From assembly GCA_030490835.1 (NCBI GenBank), contig CM059977.1, positions 11,188,765 through 11,252,764 on the forward strand: 64,000 nucleotides of DNA, given 5' to 3'. This document shows positions 1-13,600 of this stretch, piece by piece. This DNA comes from Annona cherimola. Its lineage: Eukaryota > Streptophyta > Magnoliopsida > Magnoliales > Annonaceae. Under the pieces are notes generated by a model. It was not told the origin of the DNA. It did no database searches and saw only the letters and a list, made by a program, of their open reading frames with translations. The position numbers were made by a program, and so were the translations under genes. Each line of letters opens with the position of its first letter. Positions within the stretch are counted from its first letter, which is position 1.

Positions 1-134
1 TTGCCTGACTAAACAGAAAATTTTACCCCATGGATTTTGGATGCTGAGCCAACAGAAAACTAATGACAGCAAGATAAACTAGTTTTGTCGCCACAACCAA
101 CATAGGCATTGACAATCAATCCAGACTACCATCT

Positions 135-137
<3 letters not shown>

Positions 138-181
<44 letters not shown>
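138..181. repeat. (TA)n microsatellite
   Basis: An uninterrupted run of alternating T and A of about 44 bases, read directly. Confidence 0.95.
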
Positions 182-184
<3 letters not shown>

Positions 185-1214
185 AAAAATTACCCCACAA
201 ATGACATGTAAACTCGCACTAACCTATAACCATTGAAATCACCCCAAAAGTTCTAAAATTTAGATGACCTAATTTCCTTAGAATCCCCCTCCCACTGCTA
301 TCCTCACAAATGACATTTTATTTTAAAAGCCTTTCAAGTAATTATTTTGAAAATAAATAAAAAGGACTTCATTCTGAAAAAAAATTTGGCCTTTTGGAAG
401 ATCAGCCATATGCCAAAATAGAATTATTAAGCCTATAGTAATTGTCTTTGTAAAAATAATGATATATATACTGAAAATGATGTTATAGAATTTAAAAATA
501 AATTGAAGAATTATTAAAAGGAAAAATTATCAAAAATAGCTCCTCGAACTCACCTTTTGTACGCTTCAACTATATTAAAATATTATCTGAAATTTGAAAA
601 ATCTGTAAGTAAAACTAAAATGTGATTGCACTTAAAATTGACCTGACACACCTGATGCAGTTTAAATGGGATTAAACTTTTATGAACGTACCTTCTCTGA
701 CAGTCCCATGAGAAGGAACATGAAAGCAACATTAATTGAAAAAAAAGCAACCGCCTCAAAAGCTAAAAGGATAATGAAGAAAGGTATACTAGTGGAACTT
801 TCAAATCGATCAAAATAGATTACCATTAAATTGACAAAGAGATTCTTACTAATTATTATGGAAAAAAAATTTAGGTATATCAAACTCTCAAGATTTTCTT
901 TATAAGAATAAATCATAATAATTTATCACGTTTCTTAAATATCTATACTAATTTTCTTTTAAAGTTGAACTTATAGCAAAGGACATAAATAGCTTTCCTG
1001 ATGCACTAATAAGGGAATTGCATATTATTGTAGAGAGCACTTCTTAGCAAGATAATTTATATTTCAACTTTTCTCTATAGGAATCATCATTTATTAGCAA
1101 TGGATGCAAAAGCAGTATTGTTTTAACCAATTAAGAATTGAATTTATTAGTATCTTTTCAAACTTGACAACCTTAACAGGAAGCACTAAGGTCTGCTAGA
1201 CAACCTAAATTCTG

Positions 1215-1221
<7 letters not shown>

Positions 1222-1290
<69 letters not shown>
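1222..1290. repeat. (GA)n microsatellite
   Basis: About 34 perfect GA dinucleotides, read directly, following a short A-run. Confidence 0.95.
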
Positions 1291-1294
<4 letters not shown>

Positions 1295-2394
1295 GAATTT
1301 TTTAAAATAGCTTATATTTTACCTCTTAAAGCCTAGTAATGCAAACCAACAAAAGAGAACCTTACCTGATTTATATACTAACCTCTTGAATGACTTTTCT
1401 AGTACAATCACCAATGGAGAGAATTTGCTACATGCCATGACCAAGTTTCTCTTCCAAATGGCCTATCTTCTTCTAGAAAATATACATATATTCTTAACAA
1501 CGGTAAAATCAATAACATAGGAGTACTTTTTGAATTAATAGAATAATGTTGTCCTAAAGTGTATTTTTTATCTTAAGCATAAAATGTATGAAATTAGCTA
1601 CATTGGCTAATTTATCTTTTCTTAAGTTTCTCTTGGCATTCATAAATATATAAGAAGTTATCTAAAGCAATCTGTCACCATATTTCGCAGCAATTTCTAA
1701 CTACTCGCTAAAGGCGGTGAAGTTCTTTTTTTAAATGGGGAGATAAATCATCACCACTGTTACCTAAAGCCTGGATTAATTTTGATGTTAGCCAAAGATT
1801 GTGAAAATCTTATTTGAAGATGATTTAGTAAGAAAGGTAAGTGTTTTCAAATTAAGAAGAGAAATCTACAAAGTATACAGTAGAGTAATTTGAGAATACT
1901 CATCTAGGATGTATCCTTTAGTGATTCTAAAGATTCATAACATGAAATCAGTTGGAGTAGAGATTATCAATCAAGTTATCAATTAATTGTTACAATTGTC
2001 AACAATAAGTGAAACTACCTTGAGCATTACTTTATGAGAACTAACGCTATCAAAACATGTATTTTGAGTGTAAGACCTCTATTTCTCATTTATATGACGT
2101 TCACTACTCAGAAATCGCACGCTAATGATGATGGAAAAATATACCATCAGGAGATACCACGAGTACGTTGCTATTAAATAAGCGAGCAGATGAATAAATT
2201 TAAAATTGTTCTAGAGATACACGTGTTGAGCTCTGTAGACAATTGCTAAACATTACTAGATTCTAGGTATCGATTTTGAACAGAAGGCAAAATGGAGGAA
2301 GACAATAATACCTTCAGAGATATTAAAATCATCTATTAAGAAGACCAAGGAAATGAATGTTGCTTTGGGCTACCTTATATTAAAGGATTATAAG

Positions 2395-3015
2395 TGGGAG
2401 TGTTAATGGTAATGATTAACCCGTCAACCCGCTCGTTCAATCCGTTTATAAATGAGTTTGTGTTGATATTTTTGAATAAATGGGTTATGATCCGCCGACC
2501 CGTTTAATCATTTAATTAAATAAATAGATGTTGAGATTTTATAACTCATCAACCCATTTGGTAAATCATTTATCCATATAACATGTTCAAGCCATTTAAC
2601 TCGCTTTAATCCTTAAAGTTTTATATATATACATGTAAACTCCTTAAAGTTTTATATATATACATGTAAACTCCTTGATTATTTTTCTTCTCTAAGTCTT
2701 CCTCAAATCGCCTAATTTTTATTTTTCCACGGCTATCTTAATTCCATTTTCCCGTTACTGTCATGTTCCCCTTACGCCGAAAATACCCTCTTGTCTCTCT
2801 CTGCGAGATCATCATCTACTAGAGTTTAGACTTTTAAGTTATTTGCTATACAACTCATTATCAACCCACTAATTTGTTTATTAAATGAGTTGTAAATGGG
2901 CTAGGATTGAGATTTTTTAAATGGGTTAATAAACAGATTAAGGTTGAGATATTTTAAATAAGTTAGGATTAGCATTCGGCTCCAACTCATCCAACCCGAT
3001 CCGTCAACACTCCTA
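2395..3015. mobile_element. hAT-like nonautonomous MITE with 8-bp target duplication
   Basis: The element has terminal inverted repeats TGGGAGTGTTAATGG (left) and, read inward from the right end, TAGGAGTGTTGACGG. It is flanked by a perfect 8-bp direct repeat ATTATAAG at 2387-2394 and 3016-3023. An 8-bp duplication with TA/TG-starting short inverted repeats fits the hAT superfamily. The interior has no coding capacity and carries GGGTTGA/AACCCGTC-rich arms that are partly inverted. It also contains a 31-bp perfect tandem duplication (2611-2641 and 2642-2672). The superfamily is inferred from TSD length. Confidence 0.75.
2611..2672. repeat. 31-bp perfect tandem duplication
   Basis: Two adjacent identical 31-bp units, each beginning CCTTAAAGTTTTATATATA, lie inside the hAT-like MITE. 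They were read directly and suggest slippage or a staggered-repair duplication after insertion. Confidence 0.9.
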
Positions 3016-4611
3016 ATTATAAGTACGTATAAATTGAAAAACCTTCATAAAATTCTACTGAGACAAATCAACAATTGACGTGTAGTTAAAAAGATTCTCG
3101 GATGTAGGATATGAGGAACTGGAACACAACATGACAAAATATTAAAGTTAATTTAGATCTTGTGATCTTTTGCATGTCAATTGAAAATATAATTATATGT
3201 ACTTGTTTCAAACCCACTGCAAAAAGGGAGCAGGCTAGTGTTAGAAGAAGCCAAAGTATTTTAATTGAGATTGCACAAAAAGTGTTTGCAAAGAGTCATT
3301 GCCTTATAAAAAGCTTGCTATAATAGAAGTATATAGTTTACCTTATTCAAAAGCATCTATAGTTTCAGAAGAAACTAGCTATAGACATAAGAACCAAAGT
3401 TACATTTGGCAAGGTTAAACTCAAAAGTTTGTCAAGATGAAGCGAAGTACACATCCCATAATTGCACTTCTACAAAATGCTTCTGAAATTCTACCATAAA
3501 GTTCAATAAATTCCATCCTTTGCGTTGTCAAAATTTTATTAGATTCTTTATTGAAATTCTGTTTGTTTTTTGTAATTTTGTCATGTAGTATAATTTATAC
3601 TTTAGCTAAAACGAAAACTTGAACTAACCTATCTACAACCTCCCACCATTTATAAATGTCAAGCTCATTTAAAGTAGAAGGTTTGAGCTATGATCGAATG
3701 CAATCCGAGTTCATGGATTTTTGTTTTTAAAAAAAAAAAAAAATTGTGAAGCTTTTTTTAAAATACAAAACCATTTTTTATTAATGTGTTTATTGATGAT
3801 GCTAAAAACCACTTCAATTGGAAACTCATATGTTTTAAAATTTTAACATATTTTTAGAGTATCGCAAAATATTTTCATGAACCAACACCCAGATTAATTA
3901 CTCAGTAAAACATCGCCGTCAGCATTTTACATATCATTTAGGAGTGCAAGGTGGAACCCAATTCCAACCCGTTTTCATCCCAACCCAATTTCTAAAGCCC
4001 ATCTATCTATCAAGTATCAAAAATAATATGCCTTAGTCATTCCAATTAAGATTTCTAGATCTATTCAATTTTTGCGTATAAACATCTGCCGTGTACAAAA
4101 ATAATAATAGCAACATAAAATAGAAAACTAGACAAAGGATAAAAAGACAACTCAAGAGGGCTTCTATGTGGATATCAGCAGTGAATGAGTGAAATCCTCA
4201 TGCGGGGCAAAAGTAGCCCGGTCAACTGATAAACACGTGCCGACGAAAGAGAAGTAAAGGCACTCAGCCGCTGGCGGCAATGCTTCACACATCTTAATGA
4301 TTAGGTCTAATTTCTGGCTGTTCCGCTTATCGGGTCGGTTCATCGAGTGTAAAAGAAAATTCAAAGTCAGGGCGTGCAGGATCTGATTTTGCAACCCCCA
4401 CCTGATGCTGCAAATTTTCGTGTTGGGAGGGGGAAAAATAATTAAAAAAACAAAAACAAAATCATGATGCAGAGTAATCAGTTTGTCTCTTCACTGTTTT
4501 TATTGAAAATCAATTCAAAGGAAAGCATGAGGACAAGAATTTAGAAGAAAAGAAAGAAGTCTAGAAAACCGAGGGAAAAGAGCATTACCAAAATCTACAT
4601 AGAGAGGGAAT

Positions 4612-7600
4612 CTACAAGCTTTTGGCACCTCCGATTATACAAAGAATTCTCTCCTTTAGTTTTTGAAGGGTCTGAGCATGGTCAGGAACAGGAAAGAAAA
4701 TCAAATCATTGAATAGCAAACCAATCAACTACTATAATCCAAAAGAGATATCTTTTGAAAAATTCAGAAATGCTCACAGAAGAAGAAATCGTTGCCCACT
4801 TGCTGGCTGCTTCTATAGCATCCTTAAGGTGCAAATAAATTCGAGGGCTAAAATTGAAGTAGCAGGCCGAATTTTCTGTTGCTTCAGCTACCCAAAGATC
4901 ATTTCCTGGATCCCTTGGTTTCTTGATGAGATTACAAAATGCGACCTGAAGTGATTTTCATTTACACTCCATTAGAAGATGAAACCATACGGGTAAGAGG
5001 AAGTGTGTGTCGAACCACAGAAAGGGACAAATTTCCAGTACTAGTCAAATTCGCAAGATTCTAGCCTGACAGGGTGGCCAAATCACACTTATACAAGTTA
5101 ATATTGATGAAATAATGATATCTAATACACAATTTTCAGATAAGAAAAAACTAATAATTTATTTTGAAGTTACATAGCATGTGGGTGGGGTATGCAAACA
5201 AACCGGTGGCAAACTTTTTGGTTTTTGCCAGCATTGAATCATAATTCAAGAATCAGACTCTCTATAAATGATCCATTATGTTAGACATTCCAGTTGGCAA
5301 TGTCAAACACGGAAGGATCTCAGTCTCTCACACCTCTTCTCCTCTTATCTCAACCCTGGAGTCCAATGAAACCCTAATTGAAAACAACAGTATATCCATT
5401 CCCCATGAACCTCAAAAACAACAGACTTGACCCACTCCAATTCACTTGCATAGGCGCAATAGACTTGAAGAATACAAGACAACCCAAAGGCCCAAACCCA
5501 ACAATAATCAGCAAACCAAATGGAAGCAAAATTTAGTTCTCTAAAACAATATGCAGAGAAGAAGAGAGAACTCATGATTTCATAGACCTCAGAGCATGTT
5601 TTACTAGTTATGCCAAAATGTTCTATTGTTCTCAAAATTCATAACCACCACAAAAATTTCAAGAAGCTATAAAATTAAATTTATATTACCGAAAAAAATT
5701 TGATATTACTGAAAGTAGTTTTTATATCACTTCTAAGGAAAACAGCACAACAAACATACTATGTTAGCAATTATCTACTCACTGTGGATCCTGCAGTATA
5801 CGGTTCAACTGGTACAAATGTGTCATTTCCGTTAATGGATGAAGAGAAGCAGATAGCAAGCAAACAGATTGAAGGTCGCTCCTGTTGTATCTCGGACCCC
5901 ATTTCAGACCCATCAGCCACAAAAACCCACTGCTTCTTTTGATTTCCAGATGAATAAGGATCCCCCACATACACAACCACCGCTGCTGTGTCAAATTCAC
6001 TGAATCCAGGAATGGGGGAAAATTAAGCATCAATGTTGCCATAACCTTGATCATAAACAAAATTACCAGAATGATCCTCTGACCTGGCTAGGGTAAGTTC
6101 ACCCAAATTTGATAATAAGATGGATTTGCGAGGTCTGAAAAAGGGTCTGTAAAAGGAAGGATTATGCATAAGAAGAAATTGCTTAAATGAAACTACAAAG
6201 AGCAAAGAAAGGAATGTTGACTTACTCAAAAAATTCTACTGCTGATGGAGGTAAAGGTTGCCAAGTTGTAGTAGAGTCTTTTGATTGTAAATGGATGACA
6301 TTAGAAAGAGTATACAATGGCATTAGTCCTCCAACGCAGTATATCCTCCCCTCAGCCAGAGTAACCTTCTGCTCAACAGTGCAGCAAGTGGTCATGTCAT
6401 CCAAGGTTGAAAGTAAGAGGAAGTAAATAATCCTTGAACACTGAATATGCTAAGGGACACTAAGGTATGGAAGCATCAAATTACAGACAGAAAATAATAA
6501 TAATAATAATAATAATAAAGAAACTACAACACAATTACCATTCAATCCATCATCACATCCAAAAAATCAGATCCTTATCACAATAAAAGCAATTGTAAAA
6601 AAGTATACTCAATAAAAAATATAAAAGATGGATGTATGGAAGTGCCACCCCTTAGGACTATAGGTATAAGAAGGCAAGCTGAGAAGAAGTAAAATTTAAG
6701 CAACACCCCACCCCACCCCAAATACTGAACTAGTTCGAAAAGTAATCAATACATATAAACTTGTTTAGGAAAACATCTAAAGCATCAAGAGTTATGCAGC
6801 CTCACCTGATTTTCAGTTGGATTCCATAATGTTATCAAGCCTTCTTTACTGTGAACTCTTTTCGAACATCTAGCAGTTAGACCCACCACCCTTACTCTCA
6901 TTAATGGTGTGACCTGTCTCTCACTAAGACCTGCATCATTAAATGCTTTCTCTAGCTTTTTCTGCAGATCTGCCTGTCTGATTGCCTGCAATTACAGCTG
7001 CCTTGTTAAAAAAAAAAAAAAAAAATCTCAACATGCACAACAACAAGCCTACAGAAATCCATAGTACCGACCTCCTGCTTAGCCTGATAATTTGTGAAGG
7101 AACTCAGCTGCTCTGCGCTCATATCAGCCATTAAGACTTCAGGTTCAGCAGCCATTTCAAGGAGCTTAAAAATTTTTGCACCTTCTTCACTATCACTATC
7201 ATTGTTGCTGGGGCAACCGGCATTTTCTTTCTGTGTATCAAAAAGGATGCCTTCTGCAAGACTAGAGCGCCTGAAATGGAACATGGATAAATATGATGGC
7301 ACCTGGATGCAATTGAGAATTTCATGAATACAAGCAAACAGAAGGCATTTGATGGATGAACTTAATGAATAACCACAATTTCAAAATCCAATTATCAAGT
7401 GTATGAAGAGATTGTATTCACATCATGCATGCTTGGGGGAAGAAAATACATTCCAGAGAGAGTTACAGAAAAAGTGTACTTTCCCAAATTGAAATCTACT
7501 TCATGAACACTTCGATGCCCTTGCACTTCCTCAGGACCATGCATCATCAGATAATTTCAAGCAACCTGAAACATTCATCTTGGCCTCCTCCTATCCCCCT

Positions 7601-10600
7601 AATATCCTTCAACATTACCTCAACATTTATTGTGTTTTTCCTCGTTAGATTACCGATTTGACTGGTTGTTGCTACCTAAAATTCCTCCAGATTCTTAATT
7701 ACTAATGCTTGTCTTTGTAGACTTTCCACTCATCAACATTCTGTAATGTGTGCATGTGCATTTTGAAAGGACTTTAGTGTAGTGACATAGATAAAGGGGA
7801 GATTGATTCACATGGCACTGAAGTGAATTCTTAAAGTTGCCTATGTATAAACCCCCCAAGTTGCTTCGTGATCTAACACAATGAACATGATGTGGTTAGC
7901 CCTAGAGGCTCTGTACCTAACTTGCATATGTTGAATGAAATCGACTACTAATGTGTCTTGAGGCCAAGATTGATGTCAGCATATTTCTTATCTTGATTGA
8001 ATCAGTATATAGGGTTAGTTGGGATCTGATCTCCTGCTCCCGGGAGCAAGCAGTGTTGCCTGCTCCCGGGTGCACACACCTATTTTTTTGAAATTTTTTT
8101 TTTTAGAAATGTTAATATAGGTATATGTAACATGTATATAAATTTTTACCATTTTTGGAGTATTTTATATATTTATTTTTTATTTTTGAAAATCAGTGGC
8201 ATTTTAGGTAATTTTAAATTACGAAAATGCCACTGATTTTCAAAAATAAAAAATAAATATCTAAAAATCTCCAAAATTTATACACATGTTAAATACACTT
8301 GGTCTAATAATTTTATGAAAAAAATAAATAAAAAAATAAAAAAAATTGGTGTATGCGCCCGGGAGCAGGCAACGCTGCCTGCTCCCGGGTGCAGGAGATC
8401 AGATCCCGGGTTAGTTTGCGTTGATTGTGTATATGTGATTTTAGCCTTAATTATAAATTTGAGGATAGAGAGCTTAAGTAGTGATTTTGAGAAATTATAT
8501 GTATATGACATATACGAATGGCCGAACATAATTATTTAATGGATGGAGATGAATGTGTAGAGTTAGTTTGGGCATTGGATATGGTTGGAATGGAAATGGC
8601 TATGAAGTTAATTCTAGAAATGCTTTAAATGAAAAATGAATTTAGTAGGTGATTTTTTGGCATTTGGCCTCCAGTGGAGTAGTGAATGGTGTGGACCTAT
8701 CATATTATATGTATGTGATATATAGGGAGTGATTTTATGAGCAGTGGTTTTGGACCATTGAGTCCATTCTATAAGTAAAAAAGTTTTAAAAAAGATTGAG
8801 GAGTCATATTTTGCATGAATCATGATTTATCTAATTGGCTGGCTCTGATGTCATGTTAGACAGATATGTGATGTGTGCTGGTGATTTCAGGAAAATTTAG
8901 ATGCATTGAAGTAGGTTTTGCGGTCAGAATATGGAAGACATAAACTCTCTTTGAGATAAAAGAAGGTAAATTTCAATCATTTGACATGTTGGATTGTCTG
9001 AGTCCACTTGAGATGGTTGGAGTATATGTATTTAGAGCTAATTAAGCACATTTGGTAAATTTTGAAGATTGGTGAATTTTGGATGAATTGGATGTTGGGT
9101 GGAAAGTTGACAGAAACTGTAGATTTTTAGTAGCTTGTATAACCCAACTTTGACAAAGCATGACGACTTGTATTCATTGGAGTTATCAGGCATGTAGTAT
9201 ATGGAGCATGTGTGCTTGTCTGCTTGCGGGCCTAATGATGAGCCCATGCACATTTGGCATGGGCATGGTTTATCGCAATGATGTGATTGATTTCCTGCAT
9301 TCCGTTAATATTATTGATCCAATCTACTTCCTGAGTTTATCCAAATTCACGTTGTTTGCTTCAATGTTTTCAACAAAAGACAAATTGAGGGAGGGGTATT
9401 TGACAAGAGGGTTTAAGTTGTATTCATTTTATTACAATACTTTAGATATGCACTAAATTGATATATTGACTAATGAGGCTAGTGTACATTTTGGACATGA
9501 TTGTAGCCTGAAGTAGCAAGTCACATCTTGAGATAATTTTTTGGATAAGGATGTTACAATCATTTTTGTTTCTACTTATTGCCTTCTCATCACTATTATT
9601 TTTCTGTTATGCATCCCATTATCATTGGTTTTATTAGTCAGTGATTCTAATATAGGTGGACCATTGTTTCCCAACATTATACGTATCTTGGAGGTTGGAT
9701 GTTGCACAGATAATGGGTCCACTGTTGGGAGTCATTGTGGGGAGCTACATTATGGTTGAGCAAAAATTCATTATTTGACTTCTTGTAGTTGCTACTCCTG
9801 GTAGTTGAATAATGGGCTCTGGTTTCTGTATTAACCCATTCAAAGGTATTACTAAAAACATGTTACCTGTGATTGTATAGTTGCAAAACTCTAGATTCCA
9901 TCCTTTCTGACCTCACAACAAACCCTCCCTCAGCTAATCTGAAATGAAGAAGAGGATAAAACATAGCACAAGAAGTAGATCAAAAGAATTCCCAATATGT
10001 TATGTTCAGTAGAAGAATCTTTCACCTTTCTCCATAAAGAATGGGATAAATTCGTGTCACCCCAACCAGTGTCCTAGGGACCAGACCTCCTGAAGACTTG
10101 ACGCATCTAAAAGCCAGTGGAGCACCAATGCCCTTACCTAGGGGACTCGTAGAAAAGAACATGAGTTAGAAAGCTATGAGCCAACTCAAATTGTGTGCAC
10201 ATTCATATCCATCTTAAAGCACAAAACACACGTACAAAATCCTAACCGATCAGCCCAATGTGCTCGATATGTCCCATTTATGTGAATGACCAAACTAACT
10301 GTCTTAGGCACCTGTAAGTGCATGCACAAAGCCTTAACAAAAAAACATAAGATGATATGTACTGATAGAAGAATATTTTTTTAATATAGAAAAGGAGAGG
10401 ATGAGAACAGAGAACCTCTAATGGAGAAACTGGTGCAACCCAACCATGCAAGCCTGCTCCCCATATCTTCAGCAAAATAATCACAGTTAATTGTAAGCTG
10501 AAGGCAAGTTCCACAAAAGTTCTATGCAAAACAGGGATCCTTCATGTGGTAACTTAAATGGAGGCTCTCAACCTTCTTCCTTCTGTTGGTGGTATGTCCA

Positions 10601-13600
10601 TTTATGCATTCGGGCCCATTCAAAAATAAGGCACATTCAATCATCACATGTGCTGCACATAAACAAGAGCCTTGGATGCTTCATAACTTCTAACAATGCC
10701 CTTAGCATAACCAACATGCAACACCTAACGGATGGACCAACTGATTAGAAGTGCAGACATATTGAGGACCCCATTAGATGGAGTGTTAAATCTTGTCCAA
10801 ATGACACAGTGAAACAAACAGGTAGCATTCAAATTCATGTCTTAAATACTACACTCTTTACTCTAAATCGAGCACATAAAATAGCTTCATACCCGAAGTT
10901 TCTGACCAACAAAGAGTTTTCTGGCAGCAAGTTGGTTAGAAAGGGGTCCATCCAAATAGGCATCCAATGAATACCTACAATGAAATTATGAAAGCTCGCT
11001 TCAAAGCCAACAAAGTTGTGTACTTATGTTGAATACAAACGATCAGCATGCTACTGACCAACCATCAGTCAGTTCAATTTTTGCAGCACAGAAATTGTTA
11101 TTTCCACTCGGAGCAGCATCATTGCTAGGATTTTGATATGGTGCCAAAGAGCATTCTACTTTATCTGGCCCCAGATCCGGATAGAATCGAATAGCTGAAA
11201 TGCAAAGAACCATCATAGAAGCAGGTGAAGCATCACCTTCTAGAATCCTCTTAATTGCAGATCTATGACCATGATTTGCTTCTCTCTCGTACCTATAATC
11301 AATGCAAATGTATTATTAGGGAACGCCTCAAAATTCATTGCATCAAAATATGAATTGACAAAGCCATAACTACCTGTATTTTAGTTCTTCGAGAACATTG
11401 GTTACTGTCAAGAACTTTCCACAGGCTTGAGCTGGATAGCATCTCTCAAGGCATGCAAGTTTCCACACAATCCATTTGTAATGATTTGCAACCCACCTGA
11501 AGAAACAGACATGCTAAAGAAATGAATCATAAGTGGGAAATGGATGATTGAGTAGGCAATTTAAAGCAGATTTTAAAAATTTTGGGAATAAAATATCCTA
11601 TTAAATCTAGGCTGTTAAATGACATTGAGGTTGTGAATGAAGAAGCATTATGATCAATTGAAACCGAGTACAATATTCATCTGTAGAAAAAAAAATATAT
11701 TATTGAATCTTGGTAATTAAATAAAAAACAACAAACAAAGAAAGATTCAAAGAATTTTACTCTTTGGAAGCATGCGTCAAGGATGCTCCAAACTCCACCA
11801 ACTTCTCTCGGAAAGCCTCTGCTCCAATCCCACCCAACCCAGATGCATCATTGACAAGATAATTTTCTGCAGTGTCTGCATTCATGTACTTCACCTCACT
11901 TGATAAATCTATAATCTAAAATCAAGTAAATACAAGAGATCCAATAGTCAGTAGATAGAATAGACATTTTATCACAAAGAAAAGTAAATATGGAAAATTT
12001 TGTATACCGAGCTTGTGGAATGGGGAGGCCCACCAAAAAATTCCTTTATTGTCAACCTCTTAATCCGACATGGAAATCGAGATGAAACATTTTTATTGCA
12101 ACAAGAACTGTTGGATATTGATGATGTTGAAGAACCTAAGAAGACATTCCTTACATAAAAAGCATAGCTTTGATAAGTAGAAAATTACAATTGTGCGTAA
12201 AAAACAATTCAGAAAAGTTACCAGTTGAAGGTAATGAAATTTTACTGTTTAAAGGTGTGGAGAACCTGCAATAACCAAATGAACAAGTTCAGGAACAAGA
12301 AACACAGATAACATGGACTCAGGAACCTCGCACAACCATAGGTTGGACTCTTGTTCTAGAGTTAAGTGGATCATCAAGTTGTCCAGATGGTGAATATGCC
12401 CTTAACATCACCCAAAACTTTATCCACAAAAATATTCTAAAAATCAATGTGTACAAGCATAATTAGTGATCACAATACCCAAATTTATGACACTCGTAAT
12501 GAAAAATTGCGGATTTTTTGCATTTTGGCCCCTCTAACTATGCATATTAGCTTTTTAACCCACGAGTTTCGTGTATTTGCTTTTTAAACCCTATAGGTTT
12601 GCCCTCTTTGCATTTTAAACTCTGCCGTCAAAATACTCAACTAACAATTGTTATTTGTAGGTGAAAAGTCTAAAATACTCTTCCTAATTGTTGAATTGAC
12701 TCAAAATCGACTTATGTTCATGAATCGACTCGTATATGCAGATAGGACAATTTTTGTATAGCCTAGTTGAGTTGACTCAGAGTCGACTTAAACTTGCAAC
12801 AATGTGATTTTGGTTGTGGCTAAATTGAGTGAACTCATTCATAAGTTAACTTTTTTAGGAGCAATATTGTCATTAAAAATTTATAAAGTAGCTATTTACA
12901 AATTTTCCATTCATTTGATGACTTGCATTAACGGCAAGGTTTAAAAACACAAAGGAAGCAAACTAACAAAGTTTAAAAAGTAAATATGTGAAACTTGTGG
13001 ATTCAAAAGCAAATACTCATAGTTAAAGGGCCCAAATGAAAATAACCTGAAAAATTGTCATAAATCAGTATGGCACTTCATGATAAAATCCACAGGGAAA
13101 AACTTTGTAGATGCTTTTCAAGCTAACCCATTTTGCTAAGTAATCATGTTAGGTAATTCCAAAAGCACCACTCACAACACAAAAATGTGTTATGAGTGAT
13201 GTGACACACCTAAAACTTCGTGGCCTTTTGAAAGGAGAAATAGAGCTTTTCCTCCCAAATTTCCTTTTTTCGTTGGTAATCTTCCTCATATCTCTATCAG
13301 TTTCCTCAATGATGTTTGTGATTTCAACCAGTGGCACAGCTGATGTCCTTCTGTATGAAGTTATCCTTGAAGGACCTTTTGTGGATGGATTTTCAACCAA
13401 GTGATTGGTCACATAGAAGTCATTTCTAGGAGGCCTTCTGCTTGACTTGTAAAGGCTTTCGGAAACCATATCATTCACGTCTTTCAGCTTTTCTTTGAAA
13501 AGTGATTCTCCATTTGATGGAAATTTATTCAACAAATGCAGGTCGACCGCAACATCTTGGCACAAGGGAGGCAAATGAGGAAAACCATCATTGTCACATA

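Larger units (their letters stand above)
1..4611. other. Intergenic AT-rich region downstream of BRCA2
   Basis: No gene is recognised here. It contains a TA microsatellite, a GA microsatellite, one complete hAT-like MITE (listed separately) and otherwise AT-rich sequence. A minus-strand hydrophobic open frame at 680-916 ends at a good splice-donor-like sequence but has no recognisable family. A minus-strand frame at 4164-4394 lies just beyond the BRCA2 stop and is probably part of, or beyond, the 3' untranslated region. A possible BRCA2 polyadenylation signal (AATAAA on the minus strand) is at 4499-4504, about 110 bp after the stop codon. Confidence 0.6.

Noticed and set aside
4164..4394. 76-codon minus-strand frame below BRCA2
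   Set aside because: It follows the BRCA2 stop and probable polyadenylation signal and matches no family; probably noncoding.
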